Positions 1 through 5,926 are shown, counted from the first letter of the stretch. The stretch: 7,110 nucleotides of DNA from an uncultured Pseudomonadota bacterium (GCA_903931355.1 CAIZCB010000205.1:1-7110), one strand, 5' to 3'. Numbers and translations: made by a program. Notes: generated by a model from the letters alone, not told the origin.

Positions 1-1
1 A

Positions 2-127
2 AAAGACGCGGTGAAATGCGTCAAATTTGCTCAAGCCAATTTTTGGTATTTACCGGTCACCGCGCAATTGCCGGCAGCCTTTTCCCAACAACTTTTAACC
101 TTACTAAAACAGAAATCTCATGGATAA
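2..127 (+). CDS. lpxK: Tetraacyldisaccharide 4'-kinase LpxK, C-terminal end (partial)
   Basis: Only the last 41 codons are present; the gene begins before the window. Read from base 2, the frame gives KDAVKC, then a WYLPV stretch and an AQLPAAF stretch, and stops at TAA 125-127. Lysine-aspartate-alanine-valine-lysine followed by a W-Y-L-P-V-x-A segment is how I recall the C-terminus of LpxK. LpxK is the inner-membrane-associated kinase that adds the 4'-phosphate to the lipid A disaccharide precursor. The stop overlaps the start of the next gene by 8 bases, implying translational coupling. The order lpxK, ycaR, kdsB is well known in enterics and other gammaproteobacteria and supports the call. 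No catalytic residues fall in this piece, so the assignment rests on tail similarity and gene order. Confidence 0.85.
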   Translation, partial: KDAVKCVKFAQANFWYLPVTAQLPAAFSQQLLTLLKQKSHG

Positions 128-308
128 AAAATTACTCGATATTTTGGCTTGCCCAATTTGCAAAAGCACTTTGGTTTATGACAGCGCCAAGCAAGAATTG
201 ATCTGCAAAGCCGACAAACTAGCCTTCCCCATTCGCGACTCAATTCCGGTGATGTTAGAAGATGAAGCCCGCCAATTGAGTTTTGAAGAAACCGAAGCTT
301 ATCGCTAA
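120..308 (+). CDS. ycaR: Trm112/YcaR-family small zinc-ribbon-like protein
   Basis: This 62-residue protein has the Trm112 pattern: an N-terminal [10 protein letters not shown] with Cys11 and Cys14, an ELIC with Cys29, then [13 protein letters not shown] (residues 34-46). Only three of the four cysteines typical of zinc-binding Trm112 proteins are present; the fourth position is occupied by Lys33. As I recall, E. coli YcaR also lacks that fourth cysteine, so this is probably normal for the lineage. Eukaryotic and archaeal Trm112 proteins act as activating partners of methyltransferases. The role of the short bacterial version between lpxK and kdsB is not settled. The ATG lies inside the end of lpxK and the TAA shares a base with the ATG of kdsB, so expression is very likely coupled to both. 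The length matches the family. Confidence 0.93.
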   Translation: MDKKLLDILACPICKSTLVYDSAKQELICKADKLAFPIRDSIPVMLEDEARQLSFEETEAYR

Positions 309-1072
309 TGAAAACTGCCTTTAAAGTCGTGATTCCCGCTCGGTACGCCTCAACGCGTTTACCGGGCAAACCCTTGTTAGATATTGCTTGCAAACCAATG
401 ATTGCCCATGTTTGTCAGCGGGCTTTAGAAGCCGATGCCGAGCAAGTGGTGGTCGCTACTGATGATCAACGTATTTTTGATACAGTCACTGCGTTGGGAA
501 TTCAAGCGGTGATGACCAATCCTAATCACCAATCGGGCACCGAGCGTTTAGCGGAAGTGGCGCAGATTTTGGGTTGGTCGCCAGACACCATCGTGGTGAA
601 TTTACAAGGTGACGAGCCGTTAATTCCACCAGCGTATATCCGCGATGCTGCTGAAGCGTTAGCCAGCCAATCACAAGCGGGGATTGCGACTTTAGCCGCT
701 AAAATTCACGATGCCGAGGAAGTGTTTAATCCTAATGCGGTAAAAGTGGTGCTGGATAAAAACGGCTATGCCTTGTATTTCAGTCGTGCAGCGATACCTT
801 GGGACAGAGCCAGTTTTCCTAATCACTACCATCCTCAAACTGCCAGCTTGCCGCATTTACGCCATATCGGTATGTACGCTTACCGAGTCAGTTTCTTGCA
901 AGATTACTGCAATTGGCAACCATCGCCATTGGAAAGCGTCGAGTCTTTGGAGCAATTACGGATACTGTGGCACGGTGAAAAAGTGCTGGTGAAAGTAGTT
1001 GAGAAAACGCCGGAAGCTGGGGTTGATACAGCGGAAGATTTGTTGAGAGTCACTAAGCGTTTGATGGCTTGA
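308..1072 (+). CDS. kdsB: 3-deoxy-manno-octulosonate cytidylyltransferase (CMP-Kdo synthetase)
   Basis: The 254-residue cytosolic enzyme couples CTP and Kdo to give CMP-Kdo and pyrophosphate, the activated sugar used for the inner core of lipopolysaccharide. The nucleotide-binding N-terminus is clear: [17 protein letters not shown] (residues 7-23). LQGDEP at 99-104 contains Asp102, which fits one magnesium ligand, and GVDTAED at 238-244 contains Asp240, which fits the second. HIGMYAYR (186-193) is also typical. Length is close to the roughly 250 residues usual for the family. The start ATG overlaps the TAA of the Trm112 gene (TAATG), so this is the third gene of the lpxK-ycaR-kdsB operon. The last 20 bases are overlapped by a convergent small lipoprotein ORF on the other strand. 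A damaged second copy of its 3' end lies at 2864-2964, beyond mltF. No clear terminator follows this intact copy. Confidence 0.97.
   Translation: MKTAFKVVIPARYASTRLPGKPLLDIACKPMIAHVCQRALEADAEQVVVATDDQRIFDTVTALGIQAVMTNPNHQSGTERLAEVAQILGWSPDTIVVNLQGDEPLIPPAYIRDAAEALASQSQAGIATLAAKIHDAEEVFNPNAVKVVLDKNGYALYFSRAAIPWDRASFPNHYHPQTASLPHLRHIGMYAYRVSFLQDYCNWQPSPLESVESLEQLRILWHGEKVLVKVVEKTPEAGVDTAEDLLRVTKRLMA
935..1072 (+). repeat. Direct repeat, left copy (3' end of intact kdsB)
   Basis: This is the portion of kdsB from codon 210 to the stop that recurs in damaged form at 2864-2964. Bases 947-981 are identical to 2877-2911 (35 bases, offset 1930). Bases 982-1021 are missing from the right copy except for two bases. 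Bases 1022-1072 match 2914-2964 at 40 of 51 positions by my count. The two copies are in the same orientation and bracket about 1.8 kb that holds the small lipoprotein gene and mltF. Confidence 0.9.
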
Positions 1073-1190
1073 GTTGAACTGCATCAGATTGGGAAATCGT
1101 CACAGACTTTTGTACTTTTCGATCCATTTTCATGTCTTGACACGCTGTCGTTAATAGCGCTAAAACTAGAATGTATTTGATTTTGCTCAT
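1053..1190 (-). CDS. Putative small lipoprotein, 45 residues, antisense to the kdsB end
   Basis: The minus strand encodes a 45-residue protein starting [19 protein letters not shown]. It has a basic start (Lys3, Lys5), a hydrophobic core (6-13) and a lipobox-like LTTAC ending at Cys17, which fits the general prokaryotic lipoprotein pattern. Gln at +2 would favour outer-membrane sorting. The mature part, about 29 residues, is rich in Lys, Gln and Ser and has no domain I recognise. The ATG is preceded by GAGGA (plus positions 1198-1202) at 7 bases, and a promoter-like TTGGCA-17-TATTAA lies further upstream. The last six codons and the stop overlap the end of kdsB; the TAG stop is made by the kdsB bases at 1053-1055. 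It is not a known family to me. Short length means chance cannot be excluded, but signal sequence, ribosome site and promoter together make a real gene plausible. Confidence 0.6.
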   Translation of the reverse strand: MSKIKYILVLALLTTACQDMKMDRKVQKSVTISQSDAVQLKPSNA

Positions 1191-1229
1191 TTCCTTTTCC
1201 TCGATAATTGATTGGCTACTGCTGATTGG

Positions 1230-1258
1230 TTAATAAATGATTTAAGTGAGGTTGCCAA
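1230..1258 (-). promoter_or_regulatory. Sigma-70-like promoter for the small lipoprotein gene
   Basis: On the minus strand a -35 box TTGGCA (plus 1253-1258, 5 of 6 to consensus) is followed by exactly 17 bases and a -10 box TATTAA (plus 1230-1235, 4 of 6). Transcription would start near 1223, giving a leader of roughly 30 bases with a GAGGA ribosome site before the ATG at 1190. Spacing and position suit the lipoprotein ORF; this is inferred from sequence only. Confidence 0.5.
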
Positions 1259-1379
1259 TGATTTCAGATTCATGTGCTCAAGGGGAATTTGAAGATCAAC
1301 GACAACCCCAATTGATTCTGCCTCGAATACTGACTAAGTCAATCTAAGTTGTTTGTTGTAAACCATCCGATGGTGATTC

Positions 1380-2840
1380 GTGAATTTAAAAAATAAGCTT
1401 TTATTGTTGGCCTGTTTGCTTGTCATACCGACCAGCATTTTTGCAGAGCCAACCGATAAGGCACAGGCTGTTGCTCGGCAATTGTCTGTCGATAACCAGC
1501 CTTGGTTCGGTGATTTTGATCAAATGGTAGATCGAACCTTGATTCGGGTTTTAGTGCCTTACAGTCGTACTTTCTATTTTCATGACAAAGGCCATGCTCG
1601 CGGTTTAACCGCTGATTTGGTTCGAGATTTTGAGCGCCATATCAATAAAAAATACGCTAAACAATTACATAAACGTCCAGTAACAGTGGTGATTGTGCCG
1701 ACTACTCGTGAACGCTTGTTAGACGATTTAGTTAATGGTTTAGGCGATATTGCTGCGGGTAATTTAACCGAAACCACTGCACGCTTAGAGCAAGTTGACT
1801 TTTTTGCACCTGATGATAGACAAGTGTCCGAGTTGATTTTAACGGGGCCAAGTACTTTGCCGATTCAGTCGATTGATGAATTATCAGGTGCAACGGTACA
1901 TGTACGTAAATCATCCAGTTATTTTCAGAGCTTAACGGCTTTAAATCAGCGCTTTCACGAGCGGGGTAAAACAGCGATTAAAATCGTCACCGTGCCCGAT
2001 GCGATTGAAGATGAGGATTTAATGGAAATGCTAAATGCCGGTGTCATCAGCATCATGATCGCTGATGATTGGAAAGCAAAAATCTGGGCGCAGGTATTGC
2101 CGAAAATTACTGTGACCAATTTGGCTATCCGTGAAGCAGGGCATTCTGGTTGGGCAATGCGGCAGCAAAGTCCAGAGTTAAAAGCCGAGGTGATGGATTT
2201 TTATGTTAATAACATCCAAAAACTTAATCTGCTGGAAAAACGATTGCAGGCCTTCAATAAACAGATTAAACAAATCATTGACAATACCGCTGATAAAGAT
2301 TGGCAGCGTTTTGAAAATATTCAAATGTTGTTTGAAAAATACGGTGAGCAATACAGTTTTGATCCGTTGATGCTGGCTGCACAAGGTTATCAGGAGTCTA
2401 TGCTTAGACAAGAAACCCGAGGCCCTTCGGGGGCGATTGGGGTGATGCAAGTGTTGCCATCAACGGCTAAGGTTTTAAGAGTGGGTGATATTAAGTTATT
2501 GGAGCCGAATATTCATGCTGGCGCGAAATATTTGGATGAGTTGATGTCCAGTTATTTTAGTGATGCTAATTTTCAAGGCGATGATCGCACTTTGTTTGCT
2601 TTTGCTAGTTATAACGCCGGGCCTGGCACCATTAATCGGATGCGAAAAGAAGCCGTGAATCGGGGTTTAAATCCTGATCGATGGTTTAATCACGTTGAAT
2701 TAGTGGTTGCCGATAAGGTTGGCTGGGAAACCACAACTTATGTTCGCAATATTTATAAATATTACGTGGCTTATAAGTTACAGCTTGAAGTGGCTGAGCA
2801 GCAGCGCCAAGCGCGTTTGAGTGTTTCGATGGTGAATTAG
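1380..2840 (+). CDS. mltF: MltF-like membrane-bound lytic murein transglycosylase
   Basis: The protein has 486 residues. It starts with a signal peptide (basic N-terminus, hydrophobic core 7-17, likely cleavage after SIFA at residue 22). Residues about 52-285 resemble a periplasmic solute-binding domain of the SBP_bac_3 type (RTLIRVLVPYSRTFYF, a DLVNGLGDIAAGNLT segment, IADD). Residues about 315-465 form the SLT lysozyme-like domain: catalytic Glu339 in YQES, then GAIGVMQVLPSTA (351-363), FASYNAGPG (408-416) and YVRNIYKYY (454-462). MltF enzymes cleave the MurNAc-GlcNAc bond of peptidoglycan to 1,6-anhydro ends at the outer membrane. The N-terminal domain is regulatory in the family. A cysteine at residue 12 sits inside the hydrophobic core and is unlikely to be a lipobox. 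The start is GTG, just after an in-frame TGA at 1374-1376, so no longer form is possible; the ribosome site is poor. It lies between two copies of the kdsB 3' end. Confidence 0.92.
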   Translation: MNLKNKLLLLACLLVIPTSIFAEPTDKAQAVARQLSVDNQPWFGDFDQMVDRTLIRVLVPYSRTFYFHDKGHARGLTADLVRDFERHINKKYAKQLHKRPVTVVIVPTTRERLLDDLVNGLGDIAAGNLTETTARLEQVDFFAPDDRQVSELILTGPSTLPIQSIDELSGATVHVRKSSSYFQSLTALNQRFHERGKTAIKIVTVPDAIEDEDLMEMLNAGVISIMIADDWKAKIWAQVLPKITVTNLAIREAGHSGWAMRQQSPELKAEVMDFYVNNIQKLNLLEKRLQAFNKQIKQIIDNTADKDWQRFENIQMLFEKYGEQYSFDPLMLAAQGYQESMLRQETRGPSGAIGVMQVLPSTAKVLRVGDIKLLEPNIHAGAKYLDELMSSYFSDANFQGDDRTLFAFASYNAGPGTINRMRKEAVNRGLNPDRWFNHVELVVADKVGWETTTYVRNIYKYYVAYKLQLEVAEQQRQARLSVSMVN

Positions 2841-2863
2841 CGAAAGGGGGGGATCAAATTAAT

Positions 2864-2964
2864 AGCGTCCGAGTCCTTGGAGCAATTACGGATACTGTGG
2901 CACGGTGAAAAGTTTTGATACTGAGGAAGATTTGTTGAGAGTGACGCGGCGTTTGGCGTCTTAA
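2864..2964 (+). pseudogene. kdsB 3'-end remnant (direct repeat, right copy)
   Basis: This fragment matches the last part of kdsB. It contains the codons for [16 protein letters not shown] and then, after a deletion, F-D-T-E-E-D-L-L-R-V-T-R-R-L-A-S and TAA at 2962-2964. An extra C near 2870 shifts the frame, and about 38 bases corresponding to kdsB 982-1021 are gone, so it cannot make a protein. There is no start codon or ribosome site. Differences in the last 17 codons are largely silent or conservative (ACT/ACG Thr, AAG/CGG Lys/Arg), which suggests it was once the working end of a kdsB gene rather than a fresh copy of the present one. It lies 23 bases after mltF, and a hairpin follows 11 bases after its stop. 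Confidence 0.9.
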
Positions 2965-2975
2965 CTAGCAGAATA

Positions 2976-3002
2976 ATTGGGTTGGCATGTTACCAACCCA
3001 AT
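2976..3002. terminator. Perfect 10-bp hairpin between kdsB remnant and carbonic anhydrase
   Basis: ATTGGGTTGG (2976-2985) pairs perfectly with CCAACCCAAT (2993-3002) across a 7-base loop. It lies 15 bases beyond the stop of the carbonic anhydrase on the minus strand and 11 bases beyond the stop of the kdsB remnant on the plus strand. The following T content is modest (TATTCT on the minus strand, CTTC on the plus strand), so it may be a weak bidirectional terminator. It may originally have ended kdsB transcription. Confidence 0.65.
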
Positions 3003-3017
3003 CTTCAAGCAAACAAC

Positions 3018-3596
3018 TTAGCTAGCTTTACCCGCTTCAGTTGCTTCAGGTACTTCAATCAAGCTGCCAGTTTTTACGTCATAAACATAACCGTAAACTG
3101 GAATGTCGCTTGGTACCAATGAGTTAGCTTTAATGCGTTTTACGTCTTCTAATACGCTTTCAGCTTGGTTTTTAATGGTTAACCAGTTGATGTATTTGCC
3201 ATCGGTTGAACCTGGGCCTGCATTGTTGTCGTGCCAGCCTGTCGCGTCAACGCTAGAGGTTTTTAAGCTGCTTGCCAACAAGTCACTCATGATGTCGTTG
3301 GTGAATGTTTCCATACCGCAATCGGTGTGGTGAATCACGAACCATTCTTTAGTGCCCAATAATTTGTAAGAAATCACCAACGAACGAATCGCGTCATCGC
3401 TAGCACGGCCACCGGCGTTACGGATAACGTGAGCATCGCCTTCTGATAAACCGGCATATTTAGCCGGATCTAAACGAGCATCCATACAAGTCAAAATTGC
3501 AAATTGGCGTGCAGGTGGCATAGCCAAGTCGCCTTTGGTGAAGCTGGCAACGTAACCACGGTTAGCGAGTAGTACTTCGTTTAGGATTTTGCTCAT
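3018..3596 (-). CDS. Beta-class carbonic anhydrase
   Basis: This 192-residue cytosolic zinc enzyme should interconvert CO2 and bicarbonate. The zinc ligands are visible: Cys37 in [11 protein letters not shown], with the Asp39-Arg41 dyad, and His90 and Cys93 in [25 protein letters not shown] (57-73) is the usual second conserved block. Residues 119-137 ([19 protein letters not shown]) form a polar Gly/Asn-rich stretch before the C-terminal part that ends [12 protein letters not shown]. The length is typical for short bacterial beta carbonic anhydrases. No signal peptide is present. The start ATG has AGAGGT (plus 3601-3606) 4 bases upstream. It is divergent from a LysR-type regulator with a shared 160-base intergenic region, so control by that regulator is possible. 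Its leader contains a terminator-like hairpin. I do not assign a specific symbol because can, cynT and others cannot be told apart here. Confidence 0.95.
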   Translation of the reverse strand: MSKILNEVLLANRGYVASFTKGDLAMPPARQFAILTCMDARLDPAKYAGLSEGDAHVIRNAGGRASDDAIRSLVISYKLLGTKEWFVIHHTDCGMETFTNDIMSDLLASSLKTSSVDATGWHDNNAGPGSTDGKYINWLTIKNQAESVLEDVKRIKANSLVPSDIPVYGYVYDVKTGSLIEVPEATEAGKAS

Positions 3597-3613
3597 AAAG
3601 ACCTCTGTTGGTT

Positions 3614-3649
3614 AAAAAAACGCCTGATTGTAAACGGTAAAAGCAGGCG
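3614..3649 (-). terminator. Terminator-like hairpin in the carbonic anhydrase leader (possible attenuator)
   Basis: Read on the minus strand, CGCCTG (plus 3644-3649) and CAGGCG (plus 3621-3626) form a perfect 6-bp GC-rich stem with a 17-base loop, followed directly by seven T (plus 3614-3620). This has the form of an intrinsic terminator, but it lies upstream of the carbonic anhydrase start, 8 bases before the ribosome site. The loop is long, so the structure may be weak. It could attenuate the carbonic anhydrase transcript or stop antisense transcripts coming from lysR. Confidence 0.45.
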
Positions 3650-3673
3650 GTGTTACGACTATCTCCGTTGCGC

Positions 3674-3702
3674 ATTGTAGCGACATGTTTTTCTGGTTTA
3701 AA
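3674..3702 (-). promoter_or_regulatory. Candidate promoter for carbonic anhydrase
   Basis: On the minus strand TTTAAA (plus 3697-3702, 4 of 6 to the -35 consensus) is separated by 17 bases from TACAAT (plus 3674-3679, 5 of 6 to the -10 consensus). Transcription would start near 3667 and give a leader of about 70 bases that includes the hairpin with the T run. Confidence 0.45.
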
Positions 3703-3712
3703 GAGTGTTTAT

Positions 3713-3745
3713 GGTTTATAAAATATAAACCTATAGTTTATATTT
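3713..3745. promoter_or_regulatory. Overlapping inverted repeats, likely LysR operator
   Basis: GGTTTATA (3713-3720) and TATAAACC (3724-3731) form a perfect dyad with a 3-base centre. AAATATAAAC (3721-3730) and GTTTATATTT (3736-3745) form a second perfect dyad with a 5-base centre. The two share the middle arm, giving three GTTTATA half sites in alternating orientation. Sequences like -10 boxes (TATAAA at 3717-3722, TATAGT at 3732-3737) lie inside the repeats. The block ends 11 bases before the lysR start, where negative autoregulation by a LysR protein would be expected. Binding is inferred. Confidence 0.55.
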
Positions 3746-3756
3746 GATGATGACCG

Positions 3757-4641
3757 ATGGATAAATTCAACAACATGCAAGTGTTTTGCCGTATCGTCGA
3801 GCTGGGTACTTTTTCGGCTGTGGCTAAAGAGCTGAAATGCTCGAATATGATGATTAGCAAATACATGGCGCAGCTGGAAGCCTCGCTGGGCGTGATGTTA
3901 CTCAATCGAACCACTCGTAGTTTGAGCCTGACTAGCGCAGGTGAAGCCTATTACAACCGCAGTCGGCAATTGCTGGAAGATTTAGCCGATTTGGAGGCTT
4001 CAACGGTACAGATGTCAGAACGGATTAAAGGTCATATCAATATCAGTGCTCCGATTGATTTTGGCGGTATGTATATGGTGCCAGTGATTGATCAGTTTTT
4101 GCAGCAATATCCCGAAGTTAAAGTCTTGATGACTTTGGATAACAAACCACCCAATTTACGCATCGGTAGTTTTGATATTTCCTTGTTAGTCACCGATGTA
4201 CTAGATCCCGGTGTGGTGGCGCGTAAAGTGGCTGAAACCGAACTTTGTACTTACGCCTCACCGCGTTATCTTAAAGAAAACGGTATTCCAGAAACGATTG
4301 ATGAATTAGCAAAGCATCGTTGCTTGCATTATGTCGATACCCCGCATGGCGATGATTGGTTATTTAACGTCGGTGGCGATGTGAAAAAAGTTCAGGTCGA
4401 TTGGCAAATGGCATCTAATAATGGTCGCGCTTTGTCAGAAGCGGCGGCGATGGGTATGGGGATTGTGCGAGCGCCGAAATTATCGGTTGCGCCGTATCTG
4501 AAAAGCGGTGAGTTAGTCGAAATTTTGCGTGATTATCATCGCCCAGCCTTAGCAATTTATGCCACTTACTTACAGCGCCGATATTACCCCGCCAAATTAA
4601 CTGCGTTTGTCGATTTTATGTTGGGGTATTTTGAGCGTTAA
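3757..4641 (+). CDS. LysR-type transcriptional regulator
   Basis: The 294-residue protein begins with the typical LysR winged helix-turn-helix: MQVFCRIVELGTFSAVAKEL (7-26), the recognition region SNMMISKYMAQLEASLGVMLLNR (29-51), and TTRSLSLTSAGEAYY (52-66). A linker helix runs to about residue 90, and the effector-binding domain covers about 93-290 (INISAPIDFGG, FDISLLV, AMGMGIVRAP). The N-terminal wording resembles the DmlR/CrgA-like subgroup, but the ligand cannot be predicted. The gene is divergent from the carbonic anhydrase, the classic arrangement for a LysR protein controlling its neighbour. Overlapping inverted repeats lie just upstream. The ribosome site is weak (GATGATGACC), and a second in-frame ATG at 3772 is a possible alternative start. 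The last 4 bases overlap the convergent sugar kinase gene. Confidence 0.95.
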   Translation: MDKFNNMQVFCRIVELGTFSAVAKELKCSNMMISKYMAQLEASLGVMLLNRTTRSLSLTSAGEAYYNRSRQLLEDLADLEASTVQMSERIKGHINISAPIDFGGMYMVPVIDQFLQQYPEVKVLMTLDNKPPNLRIGSFDISLLVTDVLDPGVVARKVAETELCTYASPRYLKENGIPETIDELAKHRCLHYVDTPHGDDWLFNVGGDVKKVQVDWQMASNNGRALSEAAAMGMGIVRAPKLSVAPYLKSGELVEILRDYHRPALAIYATYLQRRYYPAKLTAFVDFMLGYFER

Positions 4642-5561
4642 GCCATTGTGCTACGCCAACTATTCAGCAATTGTTGATGTTGTTCAAAGCTAGGCAAACT
4701 GGTTCTTGCTCCAAGTTTGGTGCAGCAAAACGCTCCAGCCGTGCTGGCGTAATACAGTAAATCCAGCCAATCCATGTCAGCAGCCAAGCCAGCTGCAAAT
4801 GCACCATGAAACGCATCACCAGCGCCGGTGGTATCGACGGCTTGAATGCTAGGTGCATTCAGTTTCCCTGTCTGTTGTCCATGTTGCCAAATCAAGCCAT
4901 GTTCACCCAGCGTAATCACCACCCAAGGTGCGATTGCTGCTAATTGGCTTAATGCGGTCTGCGGATCGCCAGCGTATTGAATAGCGAATTTTTCCGAACA
5001 GACTAGATAATCAACTTGGCTCATCAGGCTTAATGTGCCGTCATGTAAGGAGCCAGCATCTAACACGCTGGGCACCGTTTTTAGATGAGTTTGTTGCAGT
5101 GCGCGCAGTGATAGCGGGGCTTCATGGCCATCGAACAATAAGGTTTTGGTTTTAACTGGGAAAAAATCGATGCTGTCTGCGGCTAAGGCTTGAGTGTTAC
5201 CTTTGTAATTGATTAAGGCGCGGTCGCCATTGGGTTTGACCAATACCACTGATAATGGGGTAGGGGAGTCGCCGCGATTGATTAACTGGGTGTTAATGTC
5301 GTGCGCGTGTAGTTCCGATAAATGACTGTTGCCGTAGCTATCATTGCCTAAATAGCCGCAAAATCCAGCCTTGAAACCCAGTTTTGCTGCGATTACCGCG
5401 GCATTAGCCGCTGGCCCTCCGCCGCAGCTGAGTAAGTTATCAGCCACCATTTTTTCATCACTAGCAGGGTGGTGAGGGATGCTGAATACTTGGTCGTAAC
5501 TGGCGTGGCCGATGCAGAGTAGGTCTAGGTGGATGACTGGGGTTTGATTGGATTTGTGCAT
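4638..5561 (-). CDS. PfkB-family carbohydrate kinase (ribokinase-like)
   Basis: The 307-residue cytosolic enzyme should transfer phosphate from ATP to a sugar or nucleoside. CGGGPAANAAVIAAKLG (46-62) is the first PfkB signature, with the Gly-Gly substrate-lid region. DTTGAGDAFHGAFAAGLA (243-260) is the second signature; it contains the anion-hole GAGD and the catalytic base Asp249. VVITLGEHG (214-222) is the typical ATP-binding strand. The N-terminus LCIGHASYDQVFSI suggests the branch with ketohexokinase-like and sulfofructose kinase-like proteins, but neighbours give no pathway and I do not name the substrate. The gene converges on lysR and overlaps its end by 4 bases, with no room for a separate terminator. 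The ribosome site before ATG 5561 is weak (AAGAA). A small membrane protein gene ends 46 bases upstream on the same strand and might be cotranscribed. Confidence 0.94.
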   Translation of the reverse strand: MHKSNQTPVIHLDLLCIGHASYDQVFSIPHHPASDEKMVADNLLSCGGGPAANAAVIAAKLGFKAGFCGYLGNDSYGNSHLSELHAHDINTQLINRGDSPTPLSVVLVKPNGDRALINYKGNTQALAADSIDFFPVKTKTLLFDGHEAPLSLRALQQTHLKTVPSVLDAGSLHDGTLSLMSQVDYLVCSEKFAIQYAGDPQTALSQLAAIAPWVVITLGEHGLIWQHGQQTGKLNAPSIQAVDTTGAGDAFHGAFAAGLAADMDWLDLLYYASTAGAFCCTKLGARTSLPSFEQHQQLLNSWRSTMA

Positions 5562-5607
5562 TTCTTATTTGGTAAATCAGTATTGATAATTTTTATTGAT
5601 CTGCTAT

Positions 5608-5853
5608 CTATTTTGTTGGTGCTTTGATTGCTATATAAATCAAGAAAAAAGATCCAAATAAATTAAAAAATGGTTCTCCGAAAGGGCCAAAAGTGTTGAA
5701 CAATATATAAACTATCAAGCCACCTCTTCCTTTGAAATTGGGTTGATATTCTTTGATATTTATTAGTTGATCAAAAGAAAAATACAGCATAGCTAATCCT
5801 AGGATAAGTAGAATTGCCTTTAAAAAGTATTTATTTGGCTCGTCTTCATACAT
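5608..5853 (-). CDS. Hypothetical two-helix membrane protein, 81 residues
   Basis: I do not recognise a family. The 81-residue product has a polar start (MYEDEPNKYF), a first hydrophobic helix at about 11-27 (LKAILLILGLAMLYFSF), a polar loop (QLINIKEYQPNFKGRGG) and a second hydrophobic region at about 44-76 rich in Phe and Gly (a FNTFGPFGEPFFNLFGSFF segment), ending KAPTK. This is consistent with a small inner-membrane hairpin protein. Base composition is unlike its neighbours: about 31 percent GC over 5641-5820 by my count, against roughly 50 percent in the sugar kinase gene, which hints at acquired DNA. The ribosome site is poor (TAGAAAAT) and no convincing promoter was found. The coherent membrane pattern argues for a real gene, but low-GC DNA produces hydrophobic ORFs easily. 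Confidence 0.55.
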   Translation of the reverse strand: MYEDEPNKYFLKAILLILGLAMLYFSFDQLINIKEYQPNFKGRGGLIVYILFNTFGPFGEPFFNLFGSFFLIYIAIKAPTK

Positions 5854-5926
5854 ATTTTCTAATTTTTTACAATCCGAAAGGATAGCTTTGGCTTAATTGT
5901 TGTTGAAAAAAACAGGCGGTTTAATT

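Noticed and set aside
118..393. 91-codon minus-strand ORF across the Trm112 gene and kdsB start
   Set aside because: It is antisense to two well-supported overlapping genes, has no domain-like pattern, and is a shadow of their codon use.
1137..1166. Consensus TTGACA, 18 bases, TAAAAC as a plus-strand promoter for mltF
   Set aside because: The -10 is only 4 of 6, the distance to mltF is over 200 bases, and the -35 lies within the lipoprotein coding sequence. It remains a weak possibility.
1187..1273. 28-codon minus-strand ORF ending in an ATGA overlap with the lipoprotein start
   Set aside because: It has no ribosome site, and the proposed promoter and transcription start lie inside it, so it is probably chance.
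1258..1347. 29-codon plus-strand ORF (ATG 1258, TAA 1345-1347) with a TAAGTGAGGT ribosome-like sequence
   Set aside because: The product is short with no recognisable pattern. The same bases form the likely promoter of the minus-strand lipoprotein gene, which has better support. A leader peptide for mltF cannot be excluded.
2846..2852. Run of seven G just after the mltF stop
   Set aside because: It lies outside any coding frame and between no clear promoter boxes, so a phase-variation role cannot be supported.
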